A stretch of 64,000 nt of DNA from Sarcocystis neurona (lineage: Eukaryota > Apicomplexa > Conoidasida > Eucoccidiorida > Sarcocystidae), in contig KL647326.1 of assembly GCA_000727475.1 (NCBI GenBank), forward strand, positions 713,019-777,018. The letters run 5' to 3'. The translations under genes were made by a program, and so were the position numbers. This document shows positions 45,101 through 58,562 of this stretch, one piece after another. Below the pieces are notes generated by a model. That model was given only the letters and a program-made list of their open reading frames with translations. It searched no databases and was not told the DNA's origin. Positions within the stretch are counted from its first letter, which is position 1; every line of letters starts with the position of its first letter.

Positions 45101-48100
45101 ATACCCGTACACACAAATATATTTTTGTGTATCGCCTTTGAATGTGTGTGGTGACGAGGTGTGAGGAATTACAGTTAGACGTCGATTAAAGGCCTTCAAG
45201 CCAAAACGGCATTTACCGGGCATCTTGGTCGCCCGCTCTTTGACGCGGGTACCAACGACACCTCTGAAGTGCTGGTACACAAAGCAGAATCCTTATTCGT
45301 GCTGTTCGTCTGCGTGCGTATTTCTAAGAAAGCGTTCTGATATTCTGCGGAGAAGCGACAACGCACCGTTTTCCATCAGAACAGGACATGCATGGTCAGG
45401 ACTGGCAGTTGTACGAAGAGGTGAATGACGACTGGTAGAAAACAATATGATGAAAGGAGTTGGCCAGATAGTGAGGGTTCGACACTTTCGTACGGTCAGT
45501 CTTTCTGGAGCTGAGAGGCAGCCTGCTGACGGGATTGCATACCGGGTGACTGCCTACGACGCAGTCTGTCCGCGACGTGGAATTGACACCGGTGCACAAG
45601 GCAGTTCCTCCCTTGTGGGAGGGGGCAACGGACGCAAGCCGGGGCAACACCCTTGCAACTGATTGCGAATGTCTTTCATTGTGGAGCGCTTCGCAGCTCA
45701 CCCGTATCACCGTTCGAGTTCGTCCACCACTTCGACGGGCCTCAGTAAGCAACACGACTCAAACACGCATGCTCGTGCCGGCCGGCAGACATTTCGTGGG
45801 CTCCCCGCTGCTTCAAGAGCAAGAGATGATCAAAAGGCAGAAATCTACGTGGCTGGCTGATTCTTTGCTAGAACAAATCGGCCAGTGTCGGCCAGTGCTT
45901 CGTGCGTAGAGCATCCGTCGGAGATGCGAAGTAGTTCGAATCCCTGTCAGCCACATTCAGCAACGCCGACGCATCGATTACAACTCTGTGATCTTCCTTC
46001 GCAGTGGAAACCTAGGAACCCCCCTGTAGGGCTTTTACATAACCGCGGGATTTCGGAAGACTGTTTCCTGCCAAGCGGGACAAAATGAGCAGGAAATCCT
46101 CAAGTTCACGAGCACCTGAGTAGGACGCGAAGAGAATGTGACCTACAGCGTATAGTCGAGAAGGTGTAGCATGGTGACACAAATTCGGATTTTCCTGGCC
46201 CCAGCGCGGCCTCCTAGCGGTAATTAGAACTGATTTTCTCTGATATCGTGACGCTTAGGCATCCAGGGAAGGACGCATTCAACCCGAGTGTGCTACACTT
46301 AGGTATTGCTGAGACAGAGGTCTTCTCGTGGCCGTCTTGTGCATCACCAGGGAGAGCTGTTCCAATGAGTGGAACTGCTCTAGCGGGGAGAAAACGCATC
46401 CAGGGGCGGACCCGCATAGGTCGTGTCCTACGCCATCGACAAACCTCCTTAGAACATGAGGAAACCATCTCTTCGGTTCAGATGGTTTATGAAGCCTATC
46501 CTGCATTCGACACTGCATCCTGCGTACCCTTGCTGGTTGTGAGCTTGTGTCTGTTCGGAATTGTTCTACTACCTTCTTTAGCAGTTGGAAGAAGACAAAG
46601 GATGTGCGCTGGTGAAGCAGTCGGAAACACCTAACACGGGGTGGGCTGGAAACCAGCGCTTTACGAGAACACTCCGACTTACAAGATTCTGCATGCCTAG
46701 GAGTGTGTATAGTGTGAGCTTTCATTCTCTAAGGAATAGTGAAATGAAGTGAAATTGCAGATGGTTCAATCCTTTACCTGCGTAACCACATGGCAGAACA
46801 CCGGGTTCCGGAAGCGTCCGAATCTTGTTTTCCTGCGTGTTACTAGCGCACTTCGAACGTCGAAAGTCAGGCTGAAGCGTGGCTGAATGCGACAGTGTTG
46901 CTCAGCGTTCACCAAGAACGTAAAACGGAGGGAAAAGTACTCTCCCAACTTTGCTCAAGAGGAGAGTCCACCGGTGGATTTTTAGTGGAAAGTGTGCTGT
47001 TAGGATACAACCGACGGCGGGGAGGCAGACTTTTTTTCCTGAAAAAACGCTTTCAGACTCTGCTCTATCGGCGTGACTGACGGCGTAGCACCTACTTGTC
47101 CACACACGAAGTACGTGGGCAAAACTTTTGATGCTGCAGAATTTTGAAAGGCTACTAGCGAAACGGAAATTTCGTGACGCATTATTTGAACAACTGAAGG
47201 AAACAGAATAAAGGCTACAACACTCCACGTGTACGCTGAGACCACGGGACGCTCTTGTTCTTAACTTATAATCGACTGAATAAGTAAAGTGTGTCAGCGG
47301 AGGCTATTTTTGTCTGAAGTGCAACGTTAGTCTTATGCGGCGACGAGGCTCCTTTTTCTTATTCGTTTGTGAGGCGATCAGCACCAACGTATTTTCCTAG
47401 AATTCAAATCAAAGAGAGCAACGAAGGAAAAAGCCACCCCGGAAATCCTCAAAATATCATAGACATTGGTCTTTTTGTGACACATCTTACCGAATTGGAC
47501 TTTTAGAGGACGCAGTAACGACACAAACGACACCCAAGAAAAGCCAGGAGAGAACGTCGCCGGCGTCCAAGAGGAAGACAGTCATTGGCGGCTAATTTTA
47601 GAATGAGATAAGAAATTGCTGGGGAAGTATAAGTGGTTGGTGATGTCAAACGTGTCAGAGGGGATCTCCTGCGGGGCACGCACCCCAGGCGGTGAGACAG
47701 CCGACAATTTGAAGGCTGGTCAGCAGTTCGGCAGCTCCGACAAAAATTGTTAACGTCTGGTTCGTGCTTGAATGGTGTATAAAAGGTGGTCTTCGAAGCG
47801 AGTTCGTTGGGACCTCTGCACCTGTTTAGTGGGAAAATAAAAGGCGCTCAACGTAGTAGAGGCAGAGCGGCGGTAAGGTGATACAAGGTACACGAGGCTT
47901 TGCTTGCGCTACACCCTGGCTTTGATCATAAGAATCATACGTTAGGCCTACATCATGAAAAATAGCACCTCTTCTTAGAAGGCAACGTTGTTGAGCACTT
48001 GAAGTCCTGAAGGTTTTCGACGGAAGCCGCGTCTGTTCAAGTCTCGTAATAGAGGCGGCTTTGAGTGAGCTCTAGTGTGTGTGTAGTTTCTCAACTAATA

Positions 48101-49472
48101 CACAGAGAATTTACTGAACGCAAACTTCTGCAATGGTAGAATGTTTTCTCGTGGTGTTTGGAACACGCGTTCACCACCAATTCTTGCGGACGACAAAACG
48201 AGAGGAACACCTCAAGAAAAGAACCTGCTATACTCGCATGTAGCCTCCATATTCAACAGTTGAACACATTGTGTGTGAGTGAAACTGAACCGCTAAGAAG
48301 ACAACGGCGAAACAGAATCTGCCCTCTCCTGTGTTCCTTAGTTCTCATTAAGGCTTGAGGTTGTCTGGAGGTCAAGGTCCGAGGAGATCTGCTGTTGAGA
48401 GGCAAAACCCTCACACGAGGAAAAACTTTTTGCTATCAAGTGCTGATGAAAATGGTGCCCTCCGGTTAGTACCTACAGTTCGTCTACCACAGTCCTTACG
48501 GAGGAACGGGGCTGAGCAAAAAGAACCAGCTGAACGGAAGGTGTCACGTTATGAAGCGGAACAGCATCTGCCGATGTGTGCTGATCGAGCATCTTTCAAC
48601 ACGGGATGCACGCAAAGGATAACTTGCACGAGACAGTCATTATGAGCACACACTCTGTCGAATGTGGACCTGTAAACACTAACTTCTGTGGGTGGGCACA
48701 ACCACACGGGAACTGTTCTCTTCGTACTCTAGTGAGAAACTGTCCCCCGGGCATAACCAGGAGATTTCTTAGCCGGTGACACCGCTTCACCCTTGTTTCT
48801 CTGCTTGCATTGTGTCCCCAGAAGTATGATACTGACATTCGAAAAGGAAGACGTAAGAAACGCCCGATGTAGCGTGTGTTTAGCAAAATTGTCTCACCTT
48901 TCTTGTGGAGTGGCTTGCAGCATGTTTCTAAAGAGGTTTTCCCTCCACCAAGTCAAACTGATACGAAGGTGTAGTACGCTTTTTGAGTACTGATGGAAAA
49001 TGGCGGGACGTGCTCATTACTACGAAATGCCAAGCTGCGTTTAGGCATGGCCTCTGACTTGCTGATCTAGAGGGAGTATAGCGCTGTTCAGAAGCGGCAC
49101 TAGGCAAGAGCGCGAACAACTGTACAAAGAGGATAACCAACGGAAAAACACGCTCCAAAAAGCGCATAAATGTGAACTCGTAAATAGGCACAGGTGTTGA
49201 GGGGGTGGCACTTGGAATGATCCTCTAAACTGCTGGGGCACGCCTCAGGAACAAGAAGAGTGGCGGTGCAAGCTACCGCCTAGTTTTCTGGAATTTTTGT
49301 TTACGTGAAGACCGCTGCTGGTTACGATACAGTATGGCTGTCTGCAGAAGCATCGTGAACTTCTATTACGGGCAAGTAAACGCCAGCTCTGGCCATTTGA
49401 GGTTAAACATTTAGAGGTACAAGTTTATGTTTTCGTAGTGATTTACAATGGAAGCACTACAACTCACTTCCG
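42183..49472. other. sparse region, no supported gene
   Basis: Frames of up to about 150 codons occur, for example plus 43,486-43,749, 43,898-44,185, 48,355-48,645 and minus 46,725-46,279. None combines a recognisable motif with paired splice signals. The plus frame 46,248-46,634 includes a hydrophobic run (PLLVVSLCLFGIVLLPSL) long enough to cross a membrane, but it overlaps the longer minus frame and lacks other support. Around 47,250-48,150 even short frames are rare and I see nothing. Confidence 0.45.
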
Positions 49473-49690
49473 TTGCGCCGGCCTCGAACTCGATTACTTC
49501 ACGTTCGTGTCTACTATGCTCCGAAGCCTGTGCAGCGCCGCTCTGCTCAAGTCAACATCCACAGCAGTCACGAAGCACGGCAGAGACGACAGCGGATTAC
49601 AGTGGCTTTTGTCGTAAATAGTCGACCTGCGTGGAGGCGTTGGAGGAAATGGGGGTTGAGTAAGGATAGCCACATGCGTAAAAGCTGGAG

Positions 49691-49811
49691 GTGGACGGGG
49701 GAGCAGACACTCGAGTACTTAGCGCTGCCTTGTCGGGTCGATATTTTGTGTGTGCTTCAACAACATACGACCTGTCTTATAGAGTCAGGCTTTTCTGCTT
49801 ACGATGACTGA
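49691..49811 (+). CDS. very weak RCC1-like end of a plus frame
   Basis: The last 40 codons of a plus frame (49,473-49,811) read PCRVDILCVLQQHTTCLIES followed by GFSAYDD. This could be an RCC1 blade (P.RV..V..V...HT..L..SG..Y). It is 7.5 kb from the better RCC1-like group, and no splice sites support it. Confidence 0.12.
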
Positions 49812-52065
49812 AAAACTTGTACCTGCCAGCCAGGCGTTAGGTTATATTAATTCTCAGGGGCACCCGGGTAAACGACGACACCAGTGACGGAAGAGCCTTC
49901 GAAGCCTCGAGGTACTAGTTGCACGTCCAGATGTTCGTTATTCAAATAGAATGACGAACCAGTTACTCTCCTGGTAGAGAAGAAAACATGGAAGAATTCT
50001 GTCCAGAGGAGGGAAACCAATGCAAAACAAGGTTTGTCGCACATCAGCATTCACAACAGCCTAGAGTGTTTACATTTCAAGTTTGTGTCTTGCGGTCTTC
50101 ATCTTCTAGTGTTTGTGTTGAGGCATATGTAGTAAAAGACACTGACGCGCACAAGTATGCACCAAAAAGTAAAAATTGCACAAGTAGTGCTTTAGCTTCA
50201 CTTTAAGTAGTCTGTGGCCACTTCATTGGTAAAAGCCGACCCCTGCTTGCAAGTGCATGCTGACGAGCGTATGCAGTTCGACCTGGGGATGATAGTCAAT
50301 TAAAACTGGGCAAGCAAAAGATTTACGTGAATACAAGCGCAAATCCCTCATGATGGTGTGGTAGTAGACATTAATAGCATGCAGTGCAGTTTCGGCCGAC
50401 ACCAGCCTCGCCACTGTGCTGAACGATACCCTTCCTGTGCAGTGTCGGTTCGCCCGGAATGCAGTGAAGAGGCTGTTCTGAGCTCGAGGAGGACGCCGAA
50501 TGGGCACCTAGGTTTGGTAGAACTTTTTAGGAACACGTTTGTTAGTGAAAATGTGACAGAGACGCTACAACGGCTTGACTTGTCAATAAGCAGTCGGGGG
50601 AAGGAAGCGTTTCTGCCATGTAGGTGCTGATCCGCAACGCTCGTTACCCGAGTGACCTTCTGCATGCTTGAGGGTAGACGAAGAGCTGAGAAACAAGCAC
50701 CGCATACAATAGGAACATGGGCGCAAATGCATGTAGTTGCTTAATTGTACGTGGTGCTGCAGGTTTTCCCGTCTTTGTGTTTTGTGCGAGGTAAATATTC
50801 GAAGGTGTGAAAACCCTGGAAGGGATAAAAATTTGCGCTCTAAGTAGGGTATTGTGACGACCGTGATCTACAGCTGGTGAGGCCGAGCGAAAATGAAGTA
50901 GTGCGATCAATAATTTCGCATGTCATCAGCGAGAAAGGAGACATGAAAACGTCAAAAGCAGAAGCCCGTCAGAAGTATTAGGCGATCTAGCACGTTGCCA
51001 TTCTGGGTATAGTTAGTACGATCTAACGAACCATCAAAACTGCTGGCAGGAAACTTGGCATGAAGCAAAGCAATTTAGTTGTTGGAGCGCGTGCCTTGCG
51101 GAGGACGCTTGCAAATAGTTGTCCAAGAGCACCAGACGAGACACCCGAAAATGCTAAGAAGTTTGTGCCTCCTAATTAGACTGTGTAAAAAAATAGATCT
51201 GTGAATCTTCGGTGGATTGAAACCCCCAAAACATTCCTTCTCGGCATTGTTGCACCGCATACAGCTGTGTACGACGCCACCGGGTACGAGTGCTACGTCA
51301 AAAAAAGCGCTCTGGCGCGTCGCAATAAAGGAGGTAACACCAGTTTGCGCTTCCGGAGAGCGTAGCTACCTGTTCTGTGGGGTGACTGCTATGGAACTAG
51401 GCAGACAACACTGAGACCAACATGCGCGTCCGTCCTCTTTTTCACGTTCCAGCGACTGTTGCTTGTTTTTCTGGGAGTAGATACGGCAATGTGCAGGCCA
51501 GCAGCTGTCGCTTGCGATGACTCACTCGTCTGATAGACATTCTTATACTTCCAGAAGGCAGTGTTGAGGCTGGCCGAAAGAGATGACGCCAACGCTTGTG
51601 CGCTGTAGAGGCGGGGCACGCCTATGGCCGCAATTGTCGAACTGGAGGAGGCTGTCTCTCACAGTGGGTTCACGACAGTTCCGATCACGCATAACATAGG
51701 GAATGCCATGGCTAGTGCTGCTGCCTCACGGATCAAGATGAGCCGAACATACGTCTGTAAAATCTCGGTTTAACCTGCCGAACTGACGGTTTGAACGGAA
51801 GTTCATTTGTAGACTAGTACGAAGGTGAGAAGTGAATATAGTCTCTAACAGCCGTCCACTGTCCAGGAGGCAGGTGCTTGAGGTATTTATACAGCAAACT
51901 TCTGCGTGTGTATTCGTCCTCTTGGGCTACGCAGCAAAACCATGTGCTGGGGTTCGACGTCTTCCCGTGTGGAAACACCTTAGAGAGGAATGTGTCAGAC
52001 ACAAGGAGAGCCTTATACTTCCAAAAGCTGGCGGCTGAGCGAAAGATAACTCGTCAAACACTTTT

Positions 52066-52464
52066 ATGGCATCAACTGTAGAACAGCTGCAGCTGAGCAG
52101 CGCGGATCTACGGGAGTGTGCACGTCTCGTAAAGTGGCTCCATACCCAGTTGTGTGCGGATCAAGCGTGCTCATCCTTTGGACCGACCAAGAAGTACACT
52201 CCGCCCAATGTGCAACTGACATTCTCCTCCTGGATTTTTGGGATTCTGAAGATTCCTTTGAAATCTGCTAACTTTATAGGGAGAGCGTATCACAGTGGTT
52301 CTCCAAAGCGAAATCCGACTTGTCGCACAACTAAAAATATTGAATCGAACTGCAGGTCCGCGTCCGCGCGGAAACAAACACACACGCCAACTATGGATGA
52401 TTTGCAAAGTAACGGGGAAGAGCTGTCGGCTATGCAAAGTCTTGTCGAGGAAGAGAATGCATGA
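52066..52464 (+). CDS. weak candidate gene start
   Basis: A 132-codon plus frame from ATG, beginning MASTVEQLQLSSADLRECAR, an amphipathic-helix-like opening. It ends with a polar, acidic tail (LSAMQSLVEEENA). The middle is unremarkable. The frame could be spliced early, at CTC|GTAAAG. The overlapping minus frame (52,713-52,171) is longer. I do not recognise a family. Confidence 0.2.
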   Translation: MASTVEQLQLSSADLRECARLVKWLHTQLCADQACSSFGPTKKYTPPNVQLTFSSWIFGILKIPLKSANFIGRAYHSGSPKRNPTCRTTKNIESNCRSASARKQTHTPTMDDLQSNGEELSAMQSLVEEENA

Positions 52465-53790
52465 GGGAGTGGCGCAACTCCGGTCAAGTGCCATTTCAGG
52501 GTACGGGATATGTAAAAGTTTTCTGTGTATTAGCGAATGCTCCTCTTGCTGCGTAGTCGCGGGGGGTTGGGAAGCTGTTAACGGCCTTGCTTCTGACGCA
52601 TGACGTACGGCGTCCTCCAACGAAAAAAGAGTAAAAGAAGGTGGAAGGGATTCGTTCTCTTTTGTTTTACTGGTTACCTTGTGAGAAGAGGAAAACCCTC
52701 TTTGGAAGTGCAAACGCCCGTGGGTCTTTGAGACGGCTGAGAAGAAGCTTCTCGGTTCTCGCTCAGGAATCTGAGAACAGAGACAAGCGCAAACCTAGCC
52801 ATGCACATGCTATCCTCCGTAGAAGTGGTGTTGCGCAGTAATCTGTGTGATGTTTATGAGGTCATTTTTTTCTGAGCAGCTCTGAAAGTGTTTCTTCAGA
52901 AGCACCGAGGCCCACGTTACTGCCATTGTAGTCCTTCGTAGGTCAGGGCCCGCGTGTCTTGGAAAGGAAGGCGCGGACGCTGCTTAACGTATTTCGTATT
53001 CTACAAAAAGAGGCCACGGGGACATTAACACGAAAATGTACGTGTCGCGGTTGTGCTCGGATGTTTAGAGAGACTACCTTCGGGCTAGCCTGGTAAAGTT
53101 TCTAGTGACAGTGTCAGGTGACGGACGTACGTCTTTCGCATCCATCCAATAGGCGCACGCCGCCGCTGCCTGAGGCATTTCAAAAATTCCGTCGGCACTG
53201 AATTTCTGGTAGCGGCGCATGGTTGAGGCAGCAACTACGCTCTTCGGCTGCAGCTTCACAGTGCATGGGAAGTGGAAGGCCCACAGACAGCGGGCGACAG
53301 AGTGTGAGCTTCTTGTACAAGGATGCTACGATTCGGATGTTGATCTTAACATTGAGTGGGAGAGAACATGCTTTAACGTAAGTCGTCGGCCATTTGCAGC
53401 CTGCACAATTTCGAGTCGCAATGGTGAATCAGGGAGACGTAAGCAGGGCGGTAGATGGAGTTCGGGTTGGTGAATACTGCGGTATTCGTCGACAGTGTCG
53501 ACGGGCTATATTGTCAAACTACAGTACGGGACTGACGTTGGAAACGAGACCCACTCCGAGAGGTCGCAGGCTGACCACTTGAGCGAAACGAAATCCGTGC
53601 AGCTCTCAAGCGGACCCTTATAATGCACGGTTAGATTATGGGTGGTGGAGAAACCTGCTCTTGTTTGCCCTAACTGTTGAAGATGACGGGTCTTTTTTTG
53701 AGTTTCCGCCGGGACCTTGAGTATAATTAAGCACTCGAGGCGGACGACCTTTGGCAAGAAAGTTTGCAAAGTACGTAGAAGAGTGCATAG
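52465..53790. other. no supported gene
   Basis: Short overlapping frames only. A 15-base perfect palindrome-like element (GTCGAC, three bases, GTCGAC) lies at 53,488-53,502, which is within chance expectation. Confidence 0.4.
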
Positions 53791-53946
53791 ATTGCCGTAA
53801 GTGTGAGGGACGAGGTTCTTGAAAGAGCTCTTCTGCGCTGGTCTCGCCTGTTGTCAGAAAGGGAGGCGTCGCGTCCGATGTCAGCAAACCGCCTAGCGGA
53901 GATGGAAAGGAAGGGTTATTACATTGTCGAAACCTCCCACGTTCAG
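53791..53946 (+). CDS. candidate internal exon, helical
   Basis: A 52-codon phase-0 stretch lies between a GAGTGCATAG acceptor-like site and a good CAG|GTGCTC donor. The translation is strongly charged and helix-like: VRDEVLERALLRWSRLLSER then SANRLAEMERKGYYIVETS. Low Pro/Gly and regular hydrophobic spacing suggest a coiled or helical segment. I recognise no domain. Frames on the opposite strand here are lower in helical character. Confidence 0.28.
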
Positions 53947-54886
53947 GTGCTCAAACGGCGATGTTGTCAAGGTGCTCTGTTGGGGTGCACTGCACACTGA
54001 CTGCCAAGGAAGTGCCCCGTCATACGTGACCTCTGCAGTTGTAAAGGAGCGTAATAGAACGCGGAAAGAAGATGGATCGGTGCTGCCTTCTCAGGCCCAG
54101 AACTGTAGGGAGACACCTTAGGTAACCTCGTCTGGGGACGCGACTCACAGCAAGTACGGAAAGGTGGAAGCAGGCGAAACGGCAAACAGGTGGCTGCCAA
54201 ACTCGGCTGTTGAATTATTATTTTCAAATTTTTGCGTGATGTGCACCCTGCGGTTCACGTAGAAGAGGGGGACTTTCTACGTGGACCATAAAGGCGGTGC
54301 CGAATGCCGCTTGTGTCACTAGTGTCTACACGTCTAACTACCCCAACCGTCGGAGAATACACCGCGTGTGTACGTGGGTTCGGGATATAGGGGAACGGCT
54401 CTGTTAGAGCGCCCAAAGCTCGTATGGTCCAAACGCTATGAAAATTCAAGTTTACGTGGACAGGCAAGCATGGCGTACCCGGCGAGGAATACCCTGTAGG
54501 GTATATTGTAGTATTTTTCAATTGGTAAGGGACAGGAAAACTAGTTCTTTCCACGGATGAAGAAGAAATGCTGACTTTGTGTATGCTTTCGCACGTATAT
54601 CTATCCGCCCTAGGTGCAGAAAAGTGGAGAGGTCACAAGAGATTCAGCACGCTGGAGAAAATCATTGTCTGCACAACTGGGGGCCCAAATGCAGAGCTGA
54701 GGTGGAACAGCTCGCGAAGATGCCGGTACATTACGAGGTGCGGAATGATTCGCACGCAGTGTAATCTGCTGCGCAACTAAGGCGCTTTGCGTGAACGAGA
54801 CGTAACGTAGGAGACTGTTGAATTCCCGTCTGCGCACTGCATGGGACCCCACGACCGAGGTGTTTTTTACCGTTGCCTGATAATAT

Positions 54887-55103
54887 TCACAACAGTCCAT
54901 TCCAATGCTGGAGTGCAGTCTCCAGTAATACGGGCTTCATATCCGCTTGGAATTCAGCTGCTGGTATGGGGGACATCGCCTGATAACCAGCCAATTTAAA
55001 CCAACAGAGGTTCACGTGCCGTAGTAGCTTCCGCAGCTGAAGTTTTTGTCGCGTTTCCGCCGGCAGAATGAGTCCTATCGGTGTTCTGCTATAGTAAACG
55101 GCA
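54887..55103 (-). CDS. candidate terminal exon, unknown family
   Basis: On the minus strand a very good acceptor (TTGCTTTCCTTGCTAACCAG) is followed by a frame of 71 codons ending in TGA at 54,887. It reads ETRQKLQLRKLLRHVNLCWF, then KLAGYQAMSPIPAAEFQAD and ALQHWNGLL. The mix of charged helix and aromatic residues looks like a real domain end. The frame is also open upstream of the acceptor (to 55,315), so the splice is not forced. No family is recognised. The plus-strand exon candidate at 53.8 kb points towards it. Confidence 0.33.
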
Positions 55104-55586
55104 CTGGTTAGCAAGGAAAGCAATTTGACAGCAGACGTTGACTGCTCGTGTGCAGTCATGGAAGACGCCCAATCTCGCTTTTGTCTCCCGGAGGTCCGGC
55201 CCCGGCGAGCATGGCGTACTTCACACGCAGCCTCGAAGGAATGTGAAGAAGAAATACGTGAGATACTGCGCCCTGCGCCCGCACACAGAATAAATGGAAA
55301 ACAATAAACGTTCAAAGCCGTCGAATACTGCTAATCAGTGCGAAGAAATGCAGCGGAGAGGCTATCGCCTGTATCTTGACCTTCAATATTACTATGGCAA
55401 TATCCTGTGCTGCAAGCAACTACATTAGGCGCAGGGGACAATTTCATGTGGCAGACGGTCGGGCGACGTATCAACGTCACCACCCGCTGCGGCATCTGGC
55501 CTTCGGCGTTTCGGCGGCAATTCCGTTCTTTTCTTAAAGCGCGGGACCAGCTGGGTCGAAACGCGTTGTGACCGATTGTCGCCCAA

Positions 55587-55787
55587 TCAGAAACTAGTCG
55601 GTTTCTTGTCCTTCGGTGGTTGAACTTCCATCCGCTGGTCTGTACCACGCGTGTCGGGCACAATTTCGATGTTGCCACAACCTTGGCAAGAAGGAGAACC
55701 GTGTTTGAAAAGGGCCTGTGTTACCAAGTGGTGGCCAACGTGTCTTCTTGCACAGACTGGTATGCAAAGCCGAAGCACTTGTAGCAT
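55587..55787 (-). other. zinc-knuckle-like frame, possible LINE tail remnant
   Basis: A minus-strand frame of 66 codons reads HVGHHLVTQALFKHGS, then PSCQGCGNIE. The order G-H ... L ... G-S-P-x-C-x-x-C-G-x-x-E recalls the zinc knuckle at the end of the RNase H region of non-LTR retrotransposons (TGH...YL...SP.C..CG..E...H). The downstream histidine and cysteine expected there are missing, and no adjoining RNase H or reverse-transcriptase frame is seen. A decayed remnant or chance are both possible. Confidence 0.15.
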
Positions 55788-58562
55788 CAGGAGTAGCGTG
55801 TGGTGTGCGACCGGCTACTTTTTAAGTAGAATAGGCACTGCAGTCACGAGTGGTGCAGTACACTGTGAGCGCCGTGCAAGTTGAGGGAAACAGGGAAGCA
55901 GGCAGAGGCAGAGCGAGCGCGGCACGAAGCGCCACCAGCTGTCGCGTGTCGTGGAGCGACGACTGCTGTTGAACGACTAGGAGTATATTTCACACGGATA
56001 CAGGCTTGCCGCATTGCGACACGATTCAGGCCTCCACCCTGTCCGCTTATTCTATCTTGAGTCCGACCACCACGTAGAAGACGAAGCGGCCGCTTCAGTA
56101 AAAAATCATGTACGAGTATGTTTATGTATCATTTGTGTGTCGATACGTGGCAACTTTCAAATTCGACGCGACCGCTTCCGACGTGGACAAAACTTCGTGC
56201 CACGCTCCGAGTCTGGCGCTGCAAGCTCATTTCCGTGCCACGCTCCGCTGATTCGTCACAGGTGGTGATTCCAAATCGCTCTCTTCAGATGGCGGTACGG
56301 TAGATGAATAAGGGCCCACCGCAGTTCGTTTACCGTGAACACGGAGCAAATACAAAACGGCGCCACACTGTTACGATAGCTTTCACAGTCCTCAGTCGGT
56401 GTTTCCTACGCATAACGCAGTATCTGACGTCCATGAGACCGCGGCAGGTTCTGTCACTTCATGAAACGCGGCGACAATTTAGGTTGCGGTTGATGCAGTT
56501 CGCTTCGTGTTTCATAGAGTGCCATGGCTGAATCTGTAGAAGACGCGCTTTAAGGCGTAGAGACTGGTTCCAAAAGTCCGATCTTACTACTCAGGACATG
56601 CTACTCGTCCAAAGAGATGACGTATGTAGCCTGCATGTGCGTGTCGATGTGTTCGCTTTGTGGCCGTGAAAAGGATCGTGGAGTGGCACTCTTTGCTGCA
56701 AGGTGACCTGAAGTGGTGGGAGTACCATGGAAGATAGGGACGCCCGTGAACACAGGTGGTGGATGACTGTGCCAGACTGATCATCCCGAGACACCTAGAC
56801 ACTGGTGATACTTTAATGCGTTACTCTGGAGTAGGTGGTGTCGACCGGCGGAGACCTCTGCTCCAGGGTCCGGCTCTGCGTCCACGCACTCGTGTAGCAA
56901 CAGCACTTACTCTTGTAGGTGGGCACGAAGTTCAAGATGTCGACTTCGCACCTTTCCAAATAATCCTATAACTACGACGGAACAGCTGGTTTTGCTGTTT
57001 GGTTCGAGGCGAAAGTCTCTCTTAGCATGGAGCTCAATATCAGCAGGGCAGAGTAGAGTACAAGTCGACTAGGGCGAGAGATCGTATTTGACTTCACCTA
57101 GACGTCCATTTCGGTGAACAAGGCTAGTGATTGCGTAATGCATGAAAGGTCTAAAGCAGTGGCTCTGCACTCTTGTAGGTGATAGTTCTCAAGGGTCAAA
57201 GGGAGAGAGATGGGATTCGGTTCCTACAGCGGAAAAGTGGTGCAGCATGCCACGCAGATACGTCCCGCCCCCAGCCTTGCAGTGGGTGCGCACAAAGCGT
57301 CAAAAATTTCAGAGAGCAGTGTTCTAAATTTGGCTGCGTGCGTCACGTGAAAGCTGCTGACCACGGGAGACGGACGAGTCAGGGTAGCCTTGGATCCTCT
57401 ACCGCGTTGCAGATCTAGCGAGAAGAGGGCTTTTGGGCGGGTGAGCCTGCGCGATGATTCAGTAGGCCGACGTGCCGGAACTGACCGGTAGTGCTTCGGC
57501 CGTCGTCTCTGCAGCGGTGGCAGTGGATTTTTGCAGCGTCGGAGCTAGGCATTTACTTTCGTTGTGTGGAAGCAGTAGTATAGCAAGCCTGTGGCTCTGG
57601 ATCAGCTGCGCATCGCTGTAGATATATGAAAGCGCAGGTATTTCAATTTCGTTCTCAAGTGTAGGCGACGGGCCTTCGAACAGGGATGCTTTATCAGAGG
57701 GAGGCTCTGGATACGGATTTGTTTCCTTGACGAGTTCCTCTATCAGTTGCAGGCACCTGCTGGTGGAAGCCTTGCGCTTGTGAAAATTATTTTTCGGCAG
57801 CGGTAAATGGGAATAGACAATTCAGCACGTTGGCTGCCATCTCGCAAGCGACGCCACCAGGAAGCGCGGAAACGACGAGAGCGACAATTGCGCAAAAACA
57901 GCTCTCGGTAGGGGGCAAACGGCAGCTACAAAGGTCAACGTGAGAGGCCACAAGGTTTCCCAGTCCTCTTGTCCACCAGCTGCGGCGTGTGCGGCATACA
58001 AACGCAACCACAACTTAGGCGTCAGTGAGTAGTGGATGGAATAGGAGACGGACGCGTCAACGGCGTTTGACAAATTCTCTGCTCATCGGTGTCGCAAAGT
58101 ACTAGTAACTGACAGTTCGGAATGTGAAAGTCGTCAATTGTGCTTGCTCTGGGGCTGCCGGCGGCGACGGTTGCGAGCGCGCGGTGGCACCGCAGCGCTC
58201 CAGACATGATGGGAAGTCTCCCTGTGAGTGTCAGGGCCCTGTTGAAGCGATGGACGGTGAAGTAGACTTTCAGTTTTGGGCTTCGTGACAATTTGCAATG
58301 CTCGCATGCACGTGGTGCAGACACCACTTGTGCGAGGTACACGCCAGCAGGCGGTGATTGTTGGTGAGGAGAAGGAAGGCAAACCTTTCGGCTCCACCCT
58401 GGTAGGGCAGATACAGCGAGTTCTGGGTGTCTGCAGCTGCTTACGTGCAGGGATAAGCGAATAGGTGCCGAAAGTCATTTCACCGCAGAGGGCCACTCAT
58501 GCTGAATCATAAAACGGTTATAGTTGTGATCGCCTCAAGTTGGTGTACGACACTCTTTTCAG
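55788..58562. other. no supported gene
   Basis: Short frames on both strands. A 14-bp direct repeat (CGTGCCACGCTCCG) occurs at 56,196 and 56,234. The plus frame 58,276-58,464 could hold an exon upstream of the one at 58,563, but I cannot define its donor. Confidence 0.4.

Noticed and set aside
45925..45955. TTCGAATCC followed by CTGTCAGCCAC, like a tRNA T-arm
   Set aside because: The flanking bases cannot form a T-stem, and no acceptor, D-arm or anticodon arm fits upstream.
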